64,000 nucleotides of DNA, from contig NZ_JAQQLF010000009.1 in the NCBI RefSeq assembly GCF_028548455.1, forward strand, positions 1 through 64,000, read 5' to 3'. The notes beneath the pieces were generated by a model. That model was not told the DNA's origin and made no database searches. It worked only from the letters and a program-made list of their open reading frames with translations. This DNA is from Vogesella aquatica (GTDB lineage Bacteria; Pseudomonadota; Gammaproteobacteria; Burkholderiales; Chromobacteriaceae). This document shows positions 16,703-25,715 of this stretch, in pieces. Positions within the stretch are counted from its first letter, which is position 1. Each line of letters starts with the position of its first letter. A program made the translations under genes and the position numbers.

Positions 16703-17689
16703 TTAGGACATCGGCGGCCGCTGGTGCAGCAAGTGGGCAATGCCCGCTTTGCCACTGATGCCGAGCTTGGTGTAAATGGAACGGATGTGATGGCGGACGG
16801 TATGAGGTGACATGCCAAGCTGGCGGGCAATTTCCTTATAAGTCAGCCCCTGACCAAATAAGCGAGCAACGTCGTTCTCGCGGGAGGACAGCTGTGCCAT
16901 CGCACAGTGGAAGCGGGCTGTCAGCAAATACAAATCGTTGATCTGCTTTGCCTCGATCTGCAGCCGACGCCCCTGATAACCCTGCGGCCGCACGCTGGCC
17001 GGCAATGCTGGGCCGGACCACTCGGGCCACTCGCTGAGCAACAGGTCCACAAACGCCGGCTCAGCACTTTGCAATACCCCCATGCCGTCACACACGGCCA
17101 GCGCCAAGCGCTGCTCATGGCTATCGAGCGATAGCCGCAACGTTTGCAGGGTACGAAACTGGTTCAGCGATACCGCCGCCGCCAGGTGCGGCATCAGACA
17201 TGCCAACAGCTCGCACTCAGCGGGTGTAAACGCTACCGCATCGGGACGGCGATAAAGTGCCAGGTGGTCACTGAGCTGGGTAACGCCATCAGTACAGATC
17301 ACACACAACAGCTCGCCGATATCATGACGCTGTCCCAACCAGCGCAGCCCGTCCGTCGCATCCGACGCCTGCATATTGACCACCACAGCCACTCCCGGCT
17401 TGGCATGTACACGGGCAACGGTAACATCCTGATGGCGAATGGCCTTCCAGTCGTCTACGTACGATTCCGGCAGGCCAAACAGGAAGGAACTGTGCTCATG
17501 TGGCCCGCCCTCGCCCTGTGCAGCCCGTCCCCACCATGCTTTGTCGAAAGGCAGCATCGGGCGCAAGCACTCCAGCACGGTCTGGTGGAAGCGCGACAGC
17601 GACTCCTCGCGCGCCAGTCGGTAAATTTCCAGCAGAACCGCACTAAGTGCGGCCAGACTGCAGGTTGAAGCCATACCAGCGTCTTGCAT
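16703..17689 (-). CDS. LuxR-family transcriptional regulator
   Basis: A 328-residue regulator with a long N-terminal sensing part (residues 1-250, PAS/GAF-like size) and a C-terminal LuxR helix-turn-helix (LSSRENDVARLFGQGLTYKEIARQLGMSPHTVRHHIRSIYTKLGI). The start at 17689 follows GGAGACCCATC; the longer frame to 17794 has no ribosome binding site. It lies 118 bases upstream of the outer-membrane channel on the same strand and probably controls that operon. No acyl-homoserine-lactone-binding pattern is visible. Confidence 0.8.
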   Translation of the reverse strand: MQDAGMASTCSLAALSAVLLEIYRLAREESLSRFHQTVLECLRPMLPFDKAWWGRAAQGEGGPHEHSSFLFGLPESYVDDWKAIRHQDVTVARVHAKPGVAVVVNMQASDATDGLRWLGQRHDIGELLCVICTDGVTQLSDHLALYRRPDAVAFTPAECELLACLMPHLAAAVSLNQFRTLQTLRLSLDSHEQRLALAVCDGMGVLQSAEPAFVDLLLSEWPEWSGPALPASVRPQGYQGRRLQIEAKQINDLYLLTARFHCAMAQLSSRENDVARLFGQGLTYKEIARQLGMSPHTVRHHIRSIYTKLGISGKAGIAHLLHQRPPMS

Positions 17690-17825
17690 GATGGGTCTCC
17701 TTGCGATGCGGCGTGTGGGGTCCGGTAGCCTGCTTTTTTGTATTGCCTCTTGGGGGCTGAATCGAGTGTGACGCACCCTGTGTAGCACCACCATCCTTCA
17801 GATGAGGGATAAGAACAAGCGATAA

Positions 17826-17848
17826 TAAAAAAAGCGCCCATCGGGCGC
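17826..17848 (-). terminator. Rho-independent terminator
   Basis: On the minus strand: stem GCGCCC / GGGCGC with a 3-base loop, followed by seven U. It lies downstream of the chemoreceptor gene that ends at 17894. Confidence 0.85.
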
Positions 17849-17893
17849 GCAAAGGAGAAATGGCCCGGCAAGCACCGGACCACGGGAGAGCCA

Positions 17894-19588
17894 TTACACC
17901 GCACCGCCCTGCCAGCGCTGCTCGATAGCAGCGCGCCGCGCGCCGGGCAGAAAGTCAGCCAGGAAGGTATTGATGGCCTGCAGCAAGGCGGTGTTTTCTG
18001 CCAGCGGAGCCACAGCAACACAGTAATGCCACGGTGTGGGTGTCAGCGGGGTAGGCAAGATATCGAGGCGCCCCCGCCACGGGCTGGCCGCATCCACTGC
18101 CGCCCAGTGGAAAATGGTGCGCTCCACAGCAAAGGCATCGACACTGCCCTCAGCCACCGCGGCATGAATGCGCCGCTGATCGGAATACAGCAACAGGTTG
18201 GCCAGCTGCACGCGACCGCCAGGCACGTCTTGGTTTGCCTGCCAGCGCACCCCGGCAGCCTGCAATGCCGCCAGGGCACTCGGGTCATTGCCCACCCCCA
18301 GCACCTTGCCGTCCAGGTCGTCCAGGCTGCGGATACGGCTATCGCCGGCGCGGCGTACCAGCACGAAGGGCGTGGTGCAGTACGGCTGCGATAGCCACAG
18401 CCCTGGCAATGCAATGCCGGCAGGCATGGCACTCCAGACCAGATCGGCTAGCGGCTCGCCCGGTTGCCGGCCAAAGTGCAGCAAGTCCGGACACTGATCC
18501 CAGCTATGCTCGACAAACTGCACCCGCACCCCAAGCCAACCGGCAAAAGCCGTGGCGTAATCGATATCCAACCCCTGTAGCGCCTGGCCATCGCGCAAAC
18601 GAAAAGACAGTCCGGTAAAGGCCGGTTCCACCGCCACACGCAGTAACCCACGGGCACGGATGTCGGCCAATCGATCGTAAGCAGCCTGCACCGGCAACTG
18701 CTGCTGACGCAACAACTGCTGCACCGCCTGCTGGCGCTGGGCCACTGGCTGCGGCAAAGCTTCCGCCAGACTATTGGCCACGCGGGCAGCCCGCTCGGCA
18801 TGGCCTAGCAGCAGCGCGGCACGCTGGGCCACCTGCGGCGCTGCTTCGGTCACCAGCCGGTTGGTATCACTCAGCGCCTGCATATTGCTACCCAGCGCAT
18901 CAAATAATTGCGCCATGTCGCCCAGCCGTATGCCCAGCCGGTCGATCAGCGACGCCAGCTTGGCATCGCTGGCGCTGACCAGCGCGGCAACCTGCTGTTG
19001 CACCTCCCCCAGATCCATGTGCTGCATGGCCAGCGCCGAGCTTTCCAGCGTGCGCTGTGCCAGACGGCGGACTTCATCGGCCACCACGGCAAAGCCGCGG
19101 CCCTGCTCCCCGGCCCTGGCAGCCTCGATAGCTGCATTCAGCGCCAGCAGGTTCACCATCTTGGCGATGTCGCTGGTTTCTTCGATCACCCCCAGCGCCT
19201 GCGCGGCCTTGTGATCAATCAGCGCAACGGCGGCGGCCAACTCACGCCGGATATCACCGGCTACCTGCGCCACTTCGGCGGCCAGTGCCTGGCGCAGGCC
19301 ATCGGCGATGCTGGCACTTTGCTGCACCTGGGTGGCCGACTGCGTCAGGGCCGATTGCATGCGGCTGCTGCGGACTTCGATTTCTGCGGCCAACTGCCGC
19401 TGGGCATCCAGGCCACGCACCATGCCGTGCTGCATGGCCGTCACCGTGTGCAGCAAGCGGACAACCGGCGCGTCATCCACGGCGGGCAACACATCGCCGG
19501 CAGTCGAAGACGGCGGTGCAACGTCAGCAAGCGGCAACAGGCGCGCGGTATCGGGCCGGCGCCAGGCGCGGCGAAAAACAGACAGCAT
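17894..19588 (-). CDS. Cytosolic chemoreceptor fused to a C-terminal type 3 solute-binding domain
   Basis: A 564-residue protein with no signal peptide and no membrane segment. Residues 45-300 form a methyl-accepting chemotaxis signalling coiled coil with an intact hairpin tip ([20 protein letters not shown] then [15 protein letters not shown], about 146-180). From about residue 310 a complete SBP_bac_3-like domain follows ([74 protein letters not shown]). Type 3 binding domains are normally periplasmic; here the fold must be cytosolic. AAGGAGTGATGCC precedes the ATG. It sits next to hpaA, which suggests it senses a cytosolic pathway intermediate or transported acid and signals to CheA. No methylation-site or pentapeptide tail was evident. 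Confidence 0.8.
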   Translation of the reverse strand: MLSVFRRAWRRPDTARLLPLADVAPPSSTAGDVLPAVDDAPVVRLLHTVTAMQHGMVRGLDAQRQLAAEIEVRSSRMQSALTQSATQVQQSASIADGLRQALAAEVAQVAGDIRRELAAAVALIDHKAAQALGVIEETSDIAKMVNLLALNAAIEAARAGEQGRGFAVVADEVRRLAQRTLESSALAMQHMDLGEVQQQVAALVSASDAKLASLIDRLGIRLGDMAQLFDALGSNMQALSDTNRLVTEAAPQVAQRAALLLGHAERAARVANSLAEALPQPVAQRQQAVQQLLRQQQLPVQAAYDRLADIRARGLLRVAVEPAFTGLSFRLRDGQALQGLDIDYATAFAGWLGVRVQFVEHSWDQCPDLLHFGRQPGEPLADLVWSAMPAGIALPGLWLSQPYCTTPFVLVRRAGDSRIRSLDDLDGKVLGVGNDPSALAALQAAGVRWQANQDVPGGRVQLANLLLYSDQRRIHAAVAEGSVDAFAVERTIFHWAAVDAASPWRGRLDILPTPLTPTPWHYCVAVAPLAENTALLQAINTFLADFLPGARRAAIEQRWQGGAV

Positions 19589-19643
19589 GGCATCACTCCT
19601 TGAGGTGGGGCGATGCAGTATCTGTGCGCCGACGCAACAGGGG

Positions 19644-20594
19644 CTATCCGGAATCGGCAAATCGAATCGGCGGCGGCAGCGACTCGGCCTGCAGGTTGGC
19701 CGCACGATAATCGCTGGGGCTGCGCCCGGTGTCGCGCAGGAAAAAACGTGAAAAATACGCTGGGTCCTTGAAGCCCAGGTGGTAAGCAATTTCGTTGATC
19801 GAACTGCCGGAAAAAATCAGCAAGCGTTTGGCTTCCTGTAATAGCCGGTCATGCACCAGCCGTTTGGATGGCAGGTCGGCCAGACGGCGGCAGATGTCGT
19901 TGAGCCGGGCTTCGGTTACGCCGATCTGCTCGGCGTAACGCCACAGCGCCCAGTGTTCGCGGTAGTGCTGCTCGATCAGGGCGTTGAAACGGTGGTAAAT
20001 GTGCAAGTCTTCGCGGCGAAAGTGCTGCTTGTCGCCTGCTTCGCTGGCCAGACGGAGCAAGCTGATCAGCAATAGCTGAGTCAGCCCTTGCAGTGCCAGT
20101 TCACGCCCGGCCGCCGCCTCCGTGAATTCCGCCGCCAGCAAGGCAAACAGCTGAGGCAAGCGTGCTGCCTCGGTGGCCAGCGCCTCAGGTACGTTGCCCA
20201 GCTCGACACAGAATGGCGTCATCAGCCGAAGCTCGGTTTCCTGCCGGGGCAAGGTGGCCAGCAGCTGCCACACCAGCTCTTGCCGTACCGTCAGCACGTG
20301 CCCGTCGGCATCTTCTTCGGTAATGAAGGCGTGCGGCACGGTCGGTGGCGTCATGAAGAACAGCGGCGCCCGAGCGATGTATTGCGCCTCCTCCAGATAC
20401 AGCCGTATCTGCCCGCTGGCGAGGTAATGCACCTGAAAAAACCGGTCGTGACGATGCACCGGCATATTGCGGCCAAAGAATGCCGCCAGCTTGCCAAACC
20501 GCTCGTAGGACACTTCTGCAGCGGCATAGGGGCTGTCGTATTCCTTGCCGATATCGATATTAGGGATAGGGCTGCGTTCACGCGCCACGGTCAT
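19644..20594 (-). CDS. hpaA: HpaA, AraC-family activator of 4-HPA hydroxylase genes
   Basis: A 316-residue AraC/XylS regulator. The N-terminus ([65 protein letters not shown]) matches HpaA of enterobacteria; the cupin-type effector domain is followed by the AraC DNA-binding domain ([33 protein letters not shown]). In E. coli HpaA activates hpaBC in response to 4-HPA or phenylacetate. Its start overlaps the stop of the GlcG/HbpS-like gene (ATGA), so the two are translationally coupled. The likely targets are the hydroxylase genes near 30.4 kb. Confidence 0.9.
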   Translation of the reverse strand: MTVARERSPIPNIDIGKEYDSPYAAAEVSYERFGKLAAFFGRNMPVHRHDRFFQVHYLASGQIRLYLEEAQYIARAPLFFMTPPTVPHAFITEEDADGHVLTVRQELVWQLLATLPRQETELRLMTPFCVELGNVPEALATEAARLPQLFALLAAEFTEAAAGRELALQGLTQLLLISLLRLASEAGDKQHFRREDLHIYHRFNALIEQHYREHWALWRYAEQIGVTEARLNDICRRLADLPSKRLVHDRLLQEAKRLLIFSGSSINEIAYHLGFKDPAYFSRFFLRDTGRSPSDYRAANLQAESLPPPIRFADSG

Positions 20595-21043
20595 ACCTCC
20601 ACACCAATGGCCGCCAGACCGGCAGCGGCACAGGCCACGTCTTGCGCCTCGCTGGCACCGGACACCCCGATGGCTCCGATGCGTTCGCCCCCCAGCAGGA
20701 TAGGCAGGCCGCCACCAAAGCCGGCAAAGCGTGGCCGGCCGTAGAGACCAGCCCGGACAGCGTCACTGCGCTCGGCCAACCGGGTAGCCCACTGCTCGGT
20801 CGCCATGTTGAAGCTGGCTGCGGTATAGGCTTTGTCCATCGCGATTTCGACAGAATGCAGCGGCGCCTCCTCGCAACGCAGAAAGGCCAGTAGCACCCCA
20901 CTACGGTCCACCACCGCAGCATTGACCCGCACACCCAACAGGCACCCATGCGCCACGGCGGCTTCGACAGCCTGCAGCGCAGCTGCCGTCGTGAGCGACC
21001 GGCAAACATAGGCCAGACTGGATGTATCGCAAGGTGTAGACAT
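20591..21043 (-). CDS. GlcG/HbpS-like protein (DUF336)
   Basis: A 150-residue protein of the GlcG/HbpS/PduO C-terminal type: ALQAVEAAVAHGCLLGVRVNAAVVDRSGVLLAFLRCEEAPLHSVEIAMDKAYTAA near the start and FGGGLPILLGGERIGAIGVSG near the end. AGGAG lies six bases before the ATG at 21043; a longer frame to 21193 lacks such a site. Members occur in many glycolate, diol and aromatic operons; haem binding has been shown for some, but the role is mostly open. It is coupled to hpaA and divergent from the hpaG operon. Confidence 0.8.
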   Translation of the reverse strand: MSTPCDTSSLAYVCRSLTTAAALQAVEAAVAHGCLLGVRVNAAVVDRSGVLLAFLRCEEAPLHSVEIAMDKAYTAASFNMATEQWATRLAERSDAVRAGLYGRPRFAGFGGGLPILLGGERIGAIGVSGASEAQDVACAAAGLAAIGVEV

Positions 21044-21180
21044 GAGTTTCTCCTGGTAAGGGGCAGATGACTGCACAAGCAAGGTGCGCCTTGCCTGCGA
21101 AAAGTACCGGCTTCCCGGTGCAAAGTACACGTGATCCGCCGGCATAGTGAACATATTCAGCAAATGCTTTAGCCGGGGTG

Positions 21181-21226
21181 TTGACAAGAACAATCAGCGC
21201 GCCGTATAAATTTAACATGTTAACTA
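21181..21226 (+). promoter_or_regulatory. hpaG promoter with HpaR-type palindrome
   Basis: TTGACA (21181-21186), an 18-base spacer and TATAAA (21205-21210) make a good sigma-70 promoter. A perfect 12-bp palindrome TTAACATGTTAA (21212-21223) follows, over the expected transcription start, and extends to ATGTTAACTA. A repressor bound here would block the hpaG operon, as HpaR does at its OPR1 site in E. coli. HpaR binding is inferred. Confidence 0.7.
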
Positions 21227-21293
21227 ATTTGCAGCAGCAGGCCGCCAAAGGTTGGCCGCCGGCCTGCAAGCCACCCAAGCAGAAGGAGCAAGC

Positions 21294-22058
21294 ATGGCGC
21301 GTGGACGCATTTTGCTTAATCGACAGGTTCGCGACATGACGCTGCAAGCAGACGGCAACCTGTTGCTAGATAACGGCAACCCGTTAATGGAAAGCCCGCA
21401 ATGGCTGGCACCGGTTACCGGTACCGTCTACGGCGCAGCGCTCAATCATTGCTCGCTAGTCGAGTCGCTGGCCGGTGCCTTTGAGGACGCCCCCTACAAA
21501 GCCGCGCCCCAGGCCCCGGTGCTGTTCATCAAGACCAGCAACACCCAGATCGGCCACGGCGCCCCCATCCCGTTTCCGGCAGGCGTCGACCGCATCCAGG
21601 CCGGTGGTGCTCTGGGCATCGTCATCGGCAAGACCGCGCGCAAAGTCAGTGCCGAACAAGCGCTGGCTTACGTGACCGCCTACACCGTGGTGAACGAGGT
21701 CAGCCAACCGGAAGACAGCTTCTACCGCCCTGCGGTCAAGGCCAAATGCCGTGATGGTTTCTGCCCCATCGGGCCATGGCTGATCGATGCCCGCCGCGTC
21801 GACCCGCACACGCTGGTAGTGGAAACCTACGTTAACGGCACCCTGCGCGAAACCAACCGCTGCGCCGATCTCGTCCGCAGCGTACCGCAGCTGATTGCCG
21901 ACATCTCCAGCTTCATGACCCTGGAACCCGGCGACCTGCTGATTGCCGGCACGCCGCTGCGCAGCGTGGACCTGCAAGCCGGTGACACCGTGACCATTGC
22001 CATTGACGGCATCGGCCGCCTGGAAAACCCCGTTATCGCAGAGGAGGCCGCACGATGA
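21294..22058 (+). CDS. hpaG1: HpaG1, N-terminal-type half of the OPET decarboxylase/isomerase
   Basis: A 254-residue member of the fumarylacetoacetate hydrolase fold. It has LDNGNPLMESPQWLAPVTGTVYGAALNH and IGKTARKVSAEQALAYVTAYTVVNEVS, and the metal-site region ends with DLLIAGTPLRSVDLQAGD. In E. coli HpaG is one protein of two such repeats that decarboxylates 5-oxopent-3-ene-1,2,5-tricarboxylate and isomerises the product. Here the repeats are separate genes. AAGGAG precedes the ATG at 21294. It overlaps the next gene by 4 bases, so the two probably make a hetero-oligomer. First gene of the meta-cleavage operon. Confidence 0.85.
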   Translation: MARGRILLNRQVRDMTLQADGNLLLDNGNPLMESPQWLAPVTGTVYGAALNHCSLVESLAGAFEDAPYKAAPQAPVLFIKTSNTQIGHGAPIPFPAGVDRIQAGGALGIVIGKTARKVSAEQALAYVTAYTVVNEVSQPEDSFYRPAVKAKCRDGFCPIGPWLIDARRVDPHTLVVETYVNGTLRETNRCADLVRSVPQLIADISSFMTLEPGDLLIAGTPLRSVDLQAGDTVTIAIDGIGRLENPVIAEEAAR

Positions 22059-22819
22059 AACACGCCCGCATCCGCTATCAGGGCCAGACACACAACGTCC
22101 TGGTCAACGAGGATCACAGCGTTACCGTCAACGGCCAGCGCCTGTCCGCAGACGACGTCACCTGGCTGCCCCCGGCGCAGGGCACCGTGTTCGCCCTGGG
22201 CCTGAACTATGCCGACCATGCTGCCGAGCTGGCCTTCAAGGCGCCCACCGAACCGCTGGTTTTCCTGAAATCGCCTAGCACCCTCACCGGTCACCAGCAG
22301 GTGTCGGTTCGCCCGGACAACGTGGCTTACATGCATTACGAGTGCGAGCTGGTCGTCATCATCGGCAAGACCGCGCGACACGTCTCCCGCGAACACGCCA
22401 TGGACTACGTGGCCGGTTACAGCGTCTGCAATGACTACGCCGTACGCGATTTCCTCGAAAACTACTACCGCCCCAACCTGCGCGTGAAAAACCGCGACAC
22501 GCTGACACCGATCGGGCCGTGGTGGGTAGATAAGGCTGACGTGGCCGACCCGGCCAATCTGACGTTGCGCACCTGGGTTAACGGCAAGCTGACCCAACAG
22601 GGCAACACCCGCGACATGGTGTTCGACATTCCTTTCCTCATCGAATACCTGAGCAGCTTCATGACGCTGTCGCCCGGCGACATGATTGCCACCGGCACGC
22701 CGGAAGGGCTGGCAGATGTCGTGCCAGGTGACGAAGTGGTGGTGGAAGTGGAAGGCGTTGGCCGCTTGGTCAACCGCATCGTCAGTGAGACCGAATACGA
22801 AAACCTGCGAGGCCGTTGA
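22055..22819 (+). CDS. hpaG2: HpaG2, C-terminal-type half of the OPET decarboxylase/isomerase
   Basis: A 254-residue fumarylacetoacetate-hydrolase-fold enzyme: FALGLNYADHAAELAF, YMHYECELVVIIGKTARHVSREHAMDYVAGYSVCNDYAVRD (the metal-binding Glu pair lies in YECEL) and SPGDMIATGTPEGLADV. It matches the catalytic C-terminal half of HpaG. It overlaps hpaG1 by ATGA and is 56 bases before hpaE. Together with hpaG1 it should convert OPET to 2-hydroxyhepta-2,4-diene-1,7-dioate. Confidence 0.88.
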   Translation: MKHARIRYQGQTHNVLVNEDHSVTVNGQRLSADDVTWLPPAQGTVFALGLNYADHAAELAFKAPTEPLVFLKSPSTLTGHQQVSVRPDNVAYMHYECELVVIIGKTARHVSREHAMDYVAGYSVCNDYAVRDFLENYYRPNLRVKNRDTLTPIGPWWVDKADVADPANLTLRTWVNGKLTQQGNTRDMVFDIPFLIEYLSSFMTLSPGDMIATGTPEGLADVVPGDEVVVEVEGVGRLVNRIVSETEYENLRGR

Positions 22820-22875
22820 GCCGCAACAACCCCGATTCAGCGGTGCGGCAGCGCCGCACAGCCAAGGAAGACATC

Positions 22876-24336
22876 ATGATCAAGCACTGGATTAACGGCC
22901 GCGAAGTCGAAAGCAAGGACACCTTCACCAACTTCAACCCGGCCACAGGCGAGGCCATCGGCGAAGTCGCCAGCGGCGGCGCCGACGAGATCAACGCGGC
23001 GGTCGCGGCAGCCAAAGCTGCCTTCCCGGCCTGGTCCAACACCCCGGCCAAAGAACGGGCGCGCCTGATGCGCCGTCTGGGCGAACTGATCGACCAGAAC
23101 GTACCGCGTCTGGCCGAGCTGGAAACCCAGGATACCGGTCTGCCCATCCACCAGACCAAGAACGTGCTGATTCCGCGCGCTTCGCACAACTTCGACTTTT
23201 TCGCCGAGGTGTGCACCCGCATGGACGGCCACACCTACCCGGTGGACGACAGCATGCTGAACTACACGCTGTACCAGCCGGTAGGCGTTTGCGGCCTGGT
23301 CTCGCCGTGGAACGTGCCGTTCATGACGGCTACCTGGAAAACCGCGCCCTGCCTGGCACTGGGTAATACCGCTGTACTGAAGATGTCGGAACTGTCGCCA
23401 CTGACCGCCAACGAGCTGGGCCGTCTGGCGATGGAAGCCGGCATTCCGGTAGGTGTGTTCAACGTGGTGCAGGGCTACGGTGCCAATGCCGGCGACGCGC
23501 TGGTACGCCACCCGGACGTACGTGCCGTGTCGTTTACCGGTGGTACCGCTACCGGCCGCCGCATCATGCAGAGTGCCGGCATCAAGAAATACTCGATGGA
23601 ACTGGGTGGCAAGAGCCCGGTGCTGATTTTCAACGATGCCGACCTGGAGCGTGCACTGGACGCGGCCCTGTTCACCATCTTCTCGCTCAACGGTGAACGC
23701 TGCACTGCCGGCAGCCGCATCTTCATCCAGGAAGGGGTGTATGACGAATTCGTCGCCGAGTTTGCCCGTCGTGCCCGCAACCTGATCGTAGGCGACCCGC
23801 AAGACCCGAAAACTCAAGTCGGCTCCATGATTACCAAGGCACACTACGACAAGGTTACCGGTTACATCCGTATCGGTATGGAAGAAGGCGCAACCTTGCT
23901 GGCCGGTGGTCTCGAGCGGCCGGCCAACCTGGCCCCCCATCTGCAGAACGGCCACTTCATCCAGCCGACCGTGTTTGCTGACGTGGACAACCGCATGCGC
24001 ATTGCCCAGGAAGAAATCTTCGGCCCGGTGGTCTGCCTGCTGAAATTCAAGGACGAAGCCGAAGCACTGCGACTGGCCAATGACGTGGAGTACGGCTTGG
24101 CGTCGTACATCTGGACCCAGGACATCGGCAAGGCCCATCGTCTGGCCCGTGGCATCGAAGCCGGCATGGTATTCATCAACAGCCAGAACGTCCGCGACCT
24201 GCGTCAACCGTTTGGCGGCGTAAAAGCGTCGGGTACCGGCCGCGAAGGCGGTGCTTACAGTTTTGAAGTGTTTACCGAAATCAAGAACGTCTGCGTCTCG
24301 ATGGGCAGCCACCACATCCCGCGCTGGGGCGTATAA
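22876..24336 (+). CDS. hpaE: 5-carboxymethyl-2-hydroxymuconate semialdehyde dehydrogenase
   Basis: A 486-residue NAD-dependent aldehyde dehydrogenase, the HpaE length. Starts MIKHWINGREVESKDTF, with PVGVCGLVSPWNVPFMTATWKTAPCLALGN (cofactor site), the general-base Glu in MELGGKSPVL and the nucleophile Cys in LNGERCTAGSR; QPFGGVKASGTGREGG closes the family pattern. It oxidises the ring-opening product of HpaD to 5-carboxymethyl-2-hydroxymuconate. The ATG at 22876 follows AAGGAAG. A 12-bp hairpin lies after its stop. Confidence 0.92.
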   Translation: MIKHWINGREVESKDTFTNFNPATGEAIGEVASGGADEINAAVAAAKAAFPAWSNTPAKERARLMRRLGELIDQNVPRLAELETQDTGLPIHQTKNVLIPRASHNFDFFAEVCTRMDGHTYPVDDSMLNYTLYQPVGVCGLVSPWNVPFMTATWKTAPCLALGNTAVLKMSELSPLTANELGRLAMEAGIPVGVFNVVQGYGANAGDALVRHPDVRAVSFTGGTATGRRIMQSAGIKKYSMELGGKSPVLIFNDADLERALDAALFTIFSLNGERCTAGSRIFIQEGVYDEFVAEFARRARNLIVGDPQDPKTQVGSMITKAHYDKVTGYIRIGMEEGATLLAGGLERPANLAPHLQNGHFIQPTVFADVDNRMRIAQEEIFGPVVCLLKFKDEAEALRLANDVEYGLASYIWTQDIGKAHRLARGIEAGMVFINSQNVRDLRQPFGGVKASGTGREGGAYSFEVFTEIKNVCVSMGSHHIPRWGV

Positions 24337-24339
24337 GCC

Positions 24340-24369
24340 GTGATGGCCAGGCCACCGCCTGGCCATCAC
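24340..24369 (+). other. Intercistronic hairpin between hpaE and hpaD
   Basis: 12-bp perfect stem GTGATGGCCAGG / CCTGGCCATCAC with a 6-base loop and no U-run. It may stabilise or trim the mRNA inside the operon rather than stop transcription. Confidence 0.55.
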
Positions 24370-24423
24370 CACAAGACCCTACCACCCCACCGCCAACGTT
24401 TACAGAGAATCGAGGAGACCACC

Positions 24424-25272
24424 ATGGGCAAACTTGCGCTTGCCGCCAAGATCACCCACGTACCATCCATGTACCTGTCCGAGCTGGACGGGCCGCACAA
24501 GGGCTGCCGTCAGGCCGCCATCGATGGTCACAAGGAAATCGGCCGCCGTTGCCGTGAGCTGGGCGTGGACACCATCGTCGTGTTCGATACCCACTGGCTG
24601 GTGAACTCCGGCTATCACATCAATTCGGCCGCGCACTTTGCCGGCATCTACACCAGCAACGAGCTGCCACACTTCATCAAGAATATGCCATACGAGTACC
24701 AAGGTAACCCGGTGCTGGGGCGCCTGCTGGCCGATGCGGCCACTGCAGCCGGCGTGCACACCCGCGCTCACGACAACACCACGCTGGCACTGGAGTACGG
24801 CACGCTGGTACCGATGCGCTACATGAACGAAGACCAGCATTTCAAAGTGGTATCCGTTTCTGCGCTGTGTACCGTGCACAACCTGCAAGACAGCGCCACG
24901 CTGGGCGCTGCCATGCGCCGTGCCATCGAAGAACAGTACGACGGCACCGTCGCCATCTTTGCCAGCGGCTCGCTATCGCACCGTTTTGCCCAGAACGGCG
25001 TGGCCGACCAGTACCTGCACAAGGTGTGGAGCCCGTTCCTGGAAACCCTGGACCACGAAGTGGTGGAAATGTGGCAACGCGGTGACTGGAAAACCTTCTG
25101 CGCCATGCTGCCGGAGTACGCCGACAAGGGCCACGGTGAAGGCTTCATGCACGACACCGCCATGCTGCTGGGCGCGCTGGGCTGGGACGAATACCGTGGC
25201 AAGGCCGAGGTGGTAACGCCCTACTTCGGCAGCTCCGGCACCGGCCAGATCAACGTCATCCTTCCCGTGTAA
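24424..25272 (+). CDS. hpaD: Homoprotocatechuate (3,4-dihydroxyphenylacetate) 2,3-dioxygenase
   Basis: A 282-residue class III (LigB-type) extradiol dioxygenase, one residue shorter than E. coli HpaD. It begins MGKLALAAKITHVPSMYLSELDGPHKGCRQAA, with the metal His pairs in the LigB fold (ITHVP and VFDTHWLVNSGYH) and SGSLSHRF near the middle. It opens the ring of homoprotocatechuate to 5-carboxymethyl-2-hydroxymuconate semialdehyde, using Fe(II) and O2. It follows hpaE after a hairpin and precedes hpaF in the same operon. Confidence 0.93.
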   Translation: MGKLALAAKITHVPSMYLSELDGPHKGCRQAAIDGHKEIGRRCRELGVDTIVVFDTHWLVNSGYHINSAAHFAGIYTSNELPHFIKNMPYEYQGNPVLGRLLADAATAAGVHTRAHDNTTLALEYGTLVPMRYMNEDQHFKVVSVSALCTVHNLQDSATLGAAMRRAIEEQYDGTVAIFASGSLSHRFAQNGVADQYLHKVWSPFLETLDHEVVEMWQRGDWKTFCAMLPEYADKGHGEGFMHDTAMLLGALGWDEYRGKAEVVTPYFGSSGTGQINVILPV

Positions 25273-25317
25273 TGCCACCGGCCACCGTCTCACCCGGCGG
25301 TGGCCCTGGAGACCGTC

Positions 25318-25704
25318 ATGCCGCACTTTATTCTCGAATGTACCGACAACATCCGCGAACAGGCCGAGCTGCCGGAACTGTTCCGCAAGGCTCACGACTT
25401 CCTGATCGGCACCGGCCTGTACCCGGTAGCCGGTATCCGTAGCCGTGTCCACTGGCTGGACACCTGGCGCATGGCCGATGGCGAGGCTGACTACGCCTTT
25501 GTGCACATGTCGCTGAAAATCGGTTACGGCCGTAGCGCAGAAGAGCGTGAATACACGGCCCAAGGGCTGTTCGAACTGATCAAGGCGCACTTCCAGCCGC
25601 TGTTCGACACCCGCTACCTGGCCCTGACTTTCGAGCTTAGCGAGCTGCCACAGCAATTGAGCTACAAGCACAACAACGTCCATCAGCGCTTCCGCCCGGC
25701 CTGA
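25318..25704 (+). CDS. hpaF: 5-carboxymethyl-2-hydroxymuconate delta-isomerase
   Basis: A 128-residue tautomerase-superfamily protein close to the 126 residues of E. coli HpaF. The start MPHFILECTDNIREQA puts Pro right after the initiator Met, the catalytic proline of this superfamily. GLYPVAGIRSRVHW and YAFVHMSLKIGYGRS follow. It shifts the double bond of the HpaE product. The Pro position fixes the start at 25318. Confidence 0.92.
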   Translation: MPHFILECTDNIREQAELPELFRKAHDFLIGTGLYPVAGIRSRVHWLDTWRMADGEADYAFVHMSLKIGYGRSAEEREYTAQGLFELIKAHFQPLFDTRYLALTFELSELPQQLSYKHNNVHQRFRPA

Positions 25705-25715
25705 GCCCCACCCGC

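Noticed and set aside
22837-24372. A 511-codon frame on the minus strand opposite hpaE
   Set aside because: Antisense shadow of a well-supported aldehyde dehydrogenase within a plus-strand operon.
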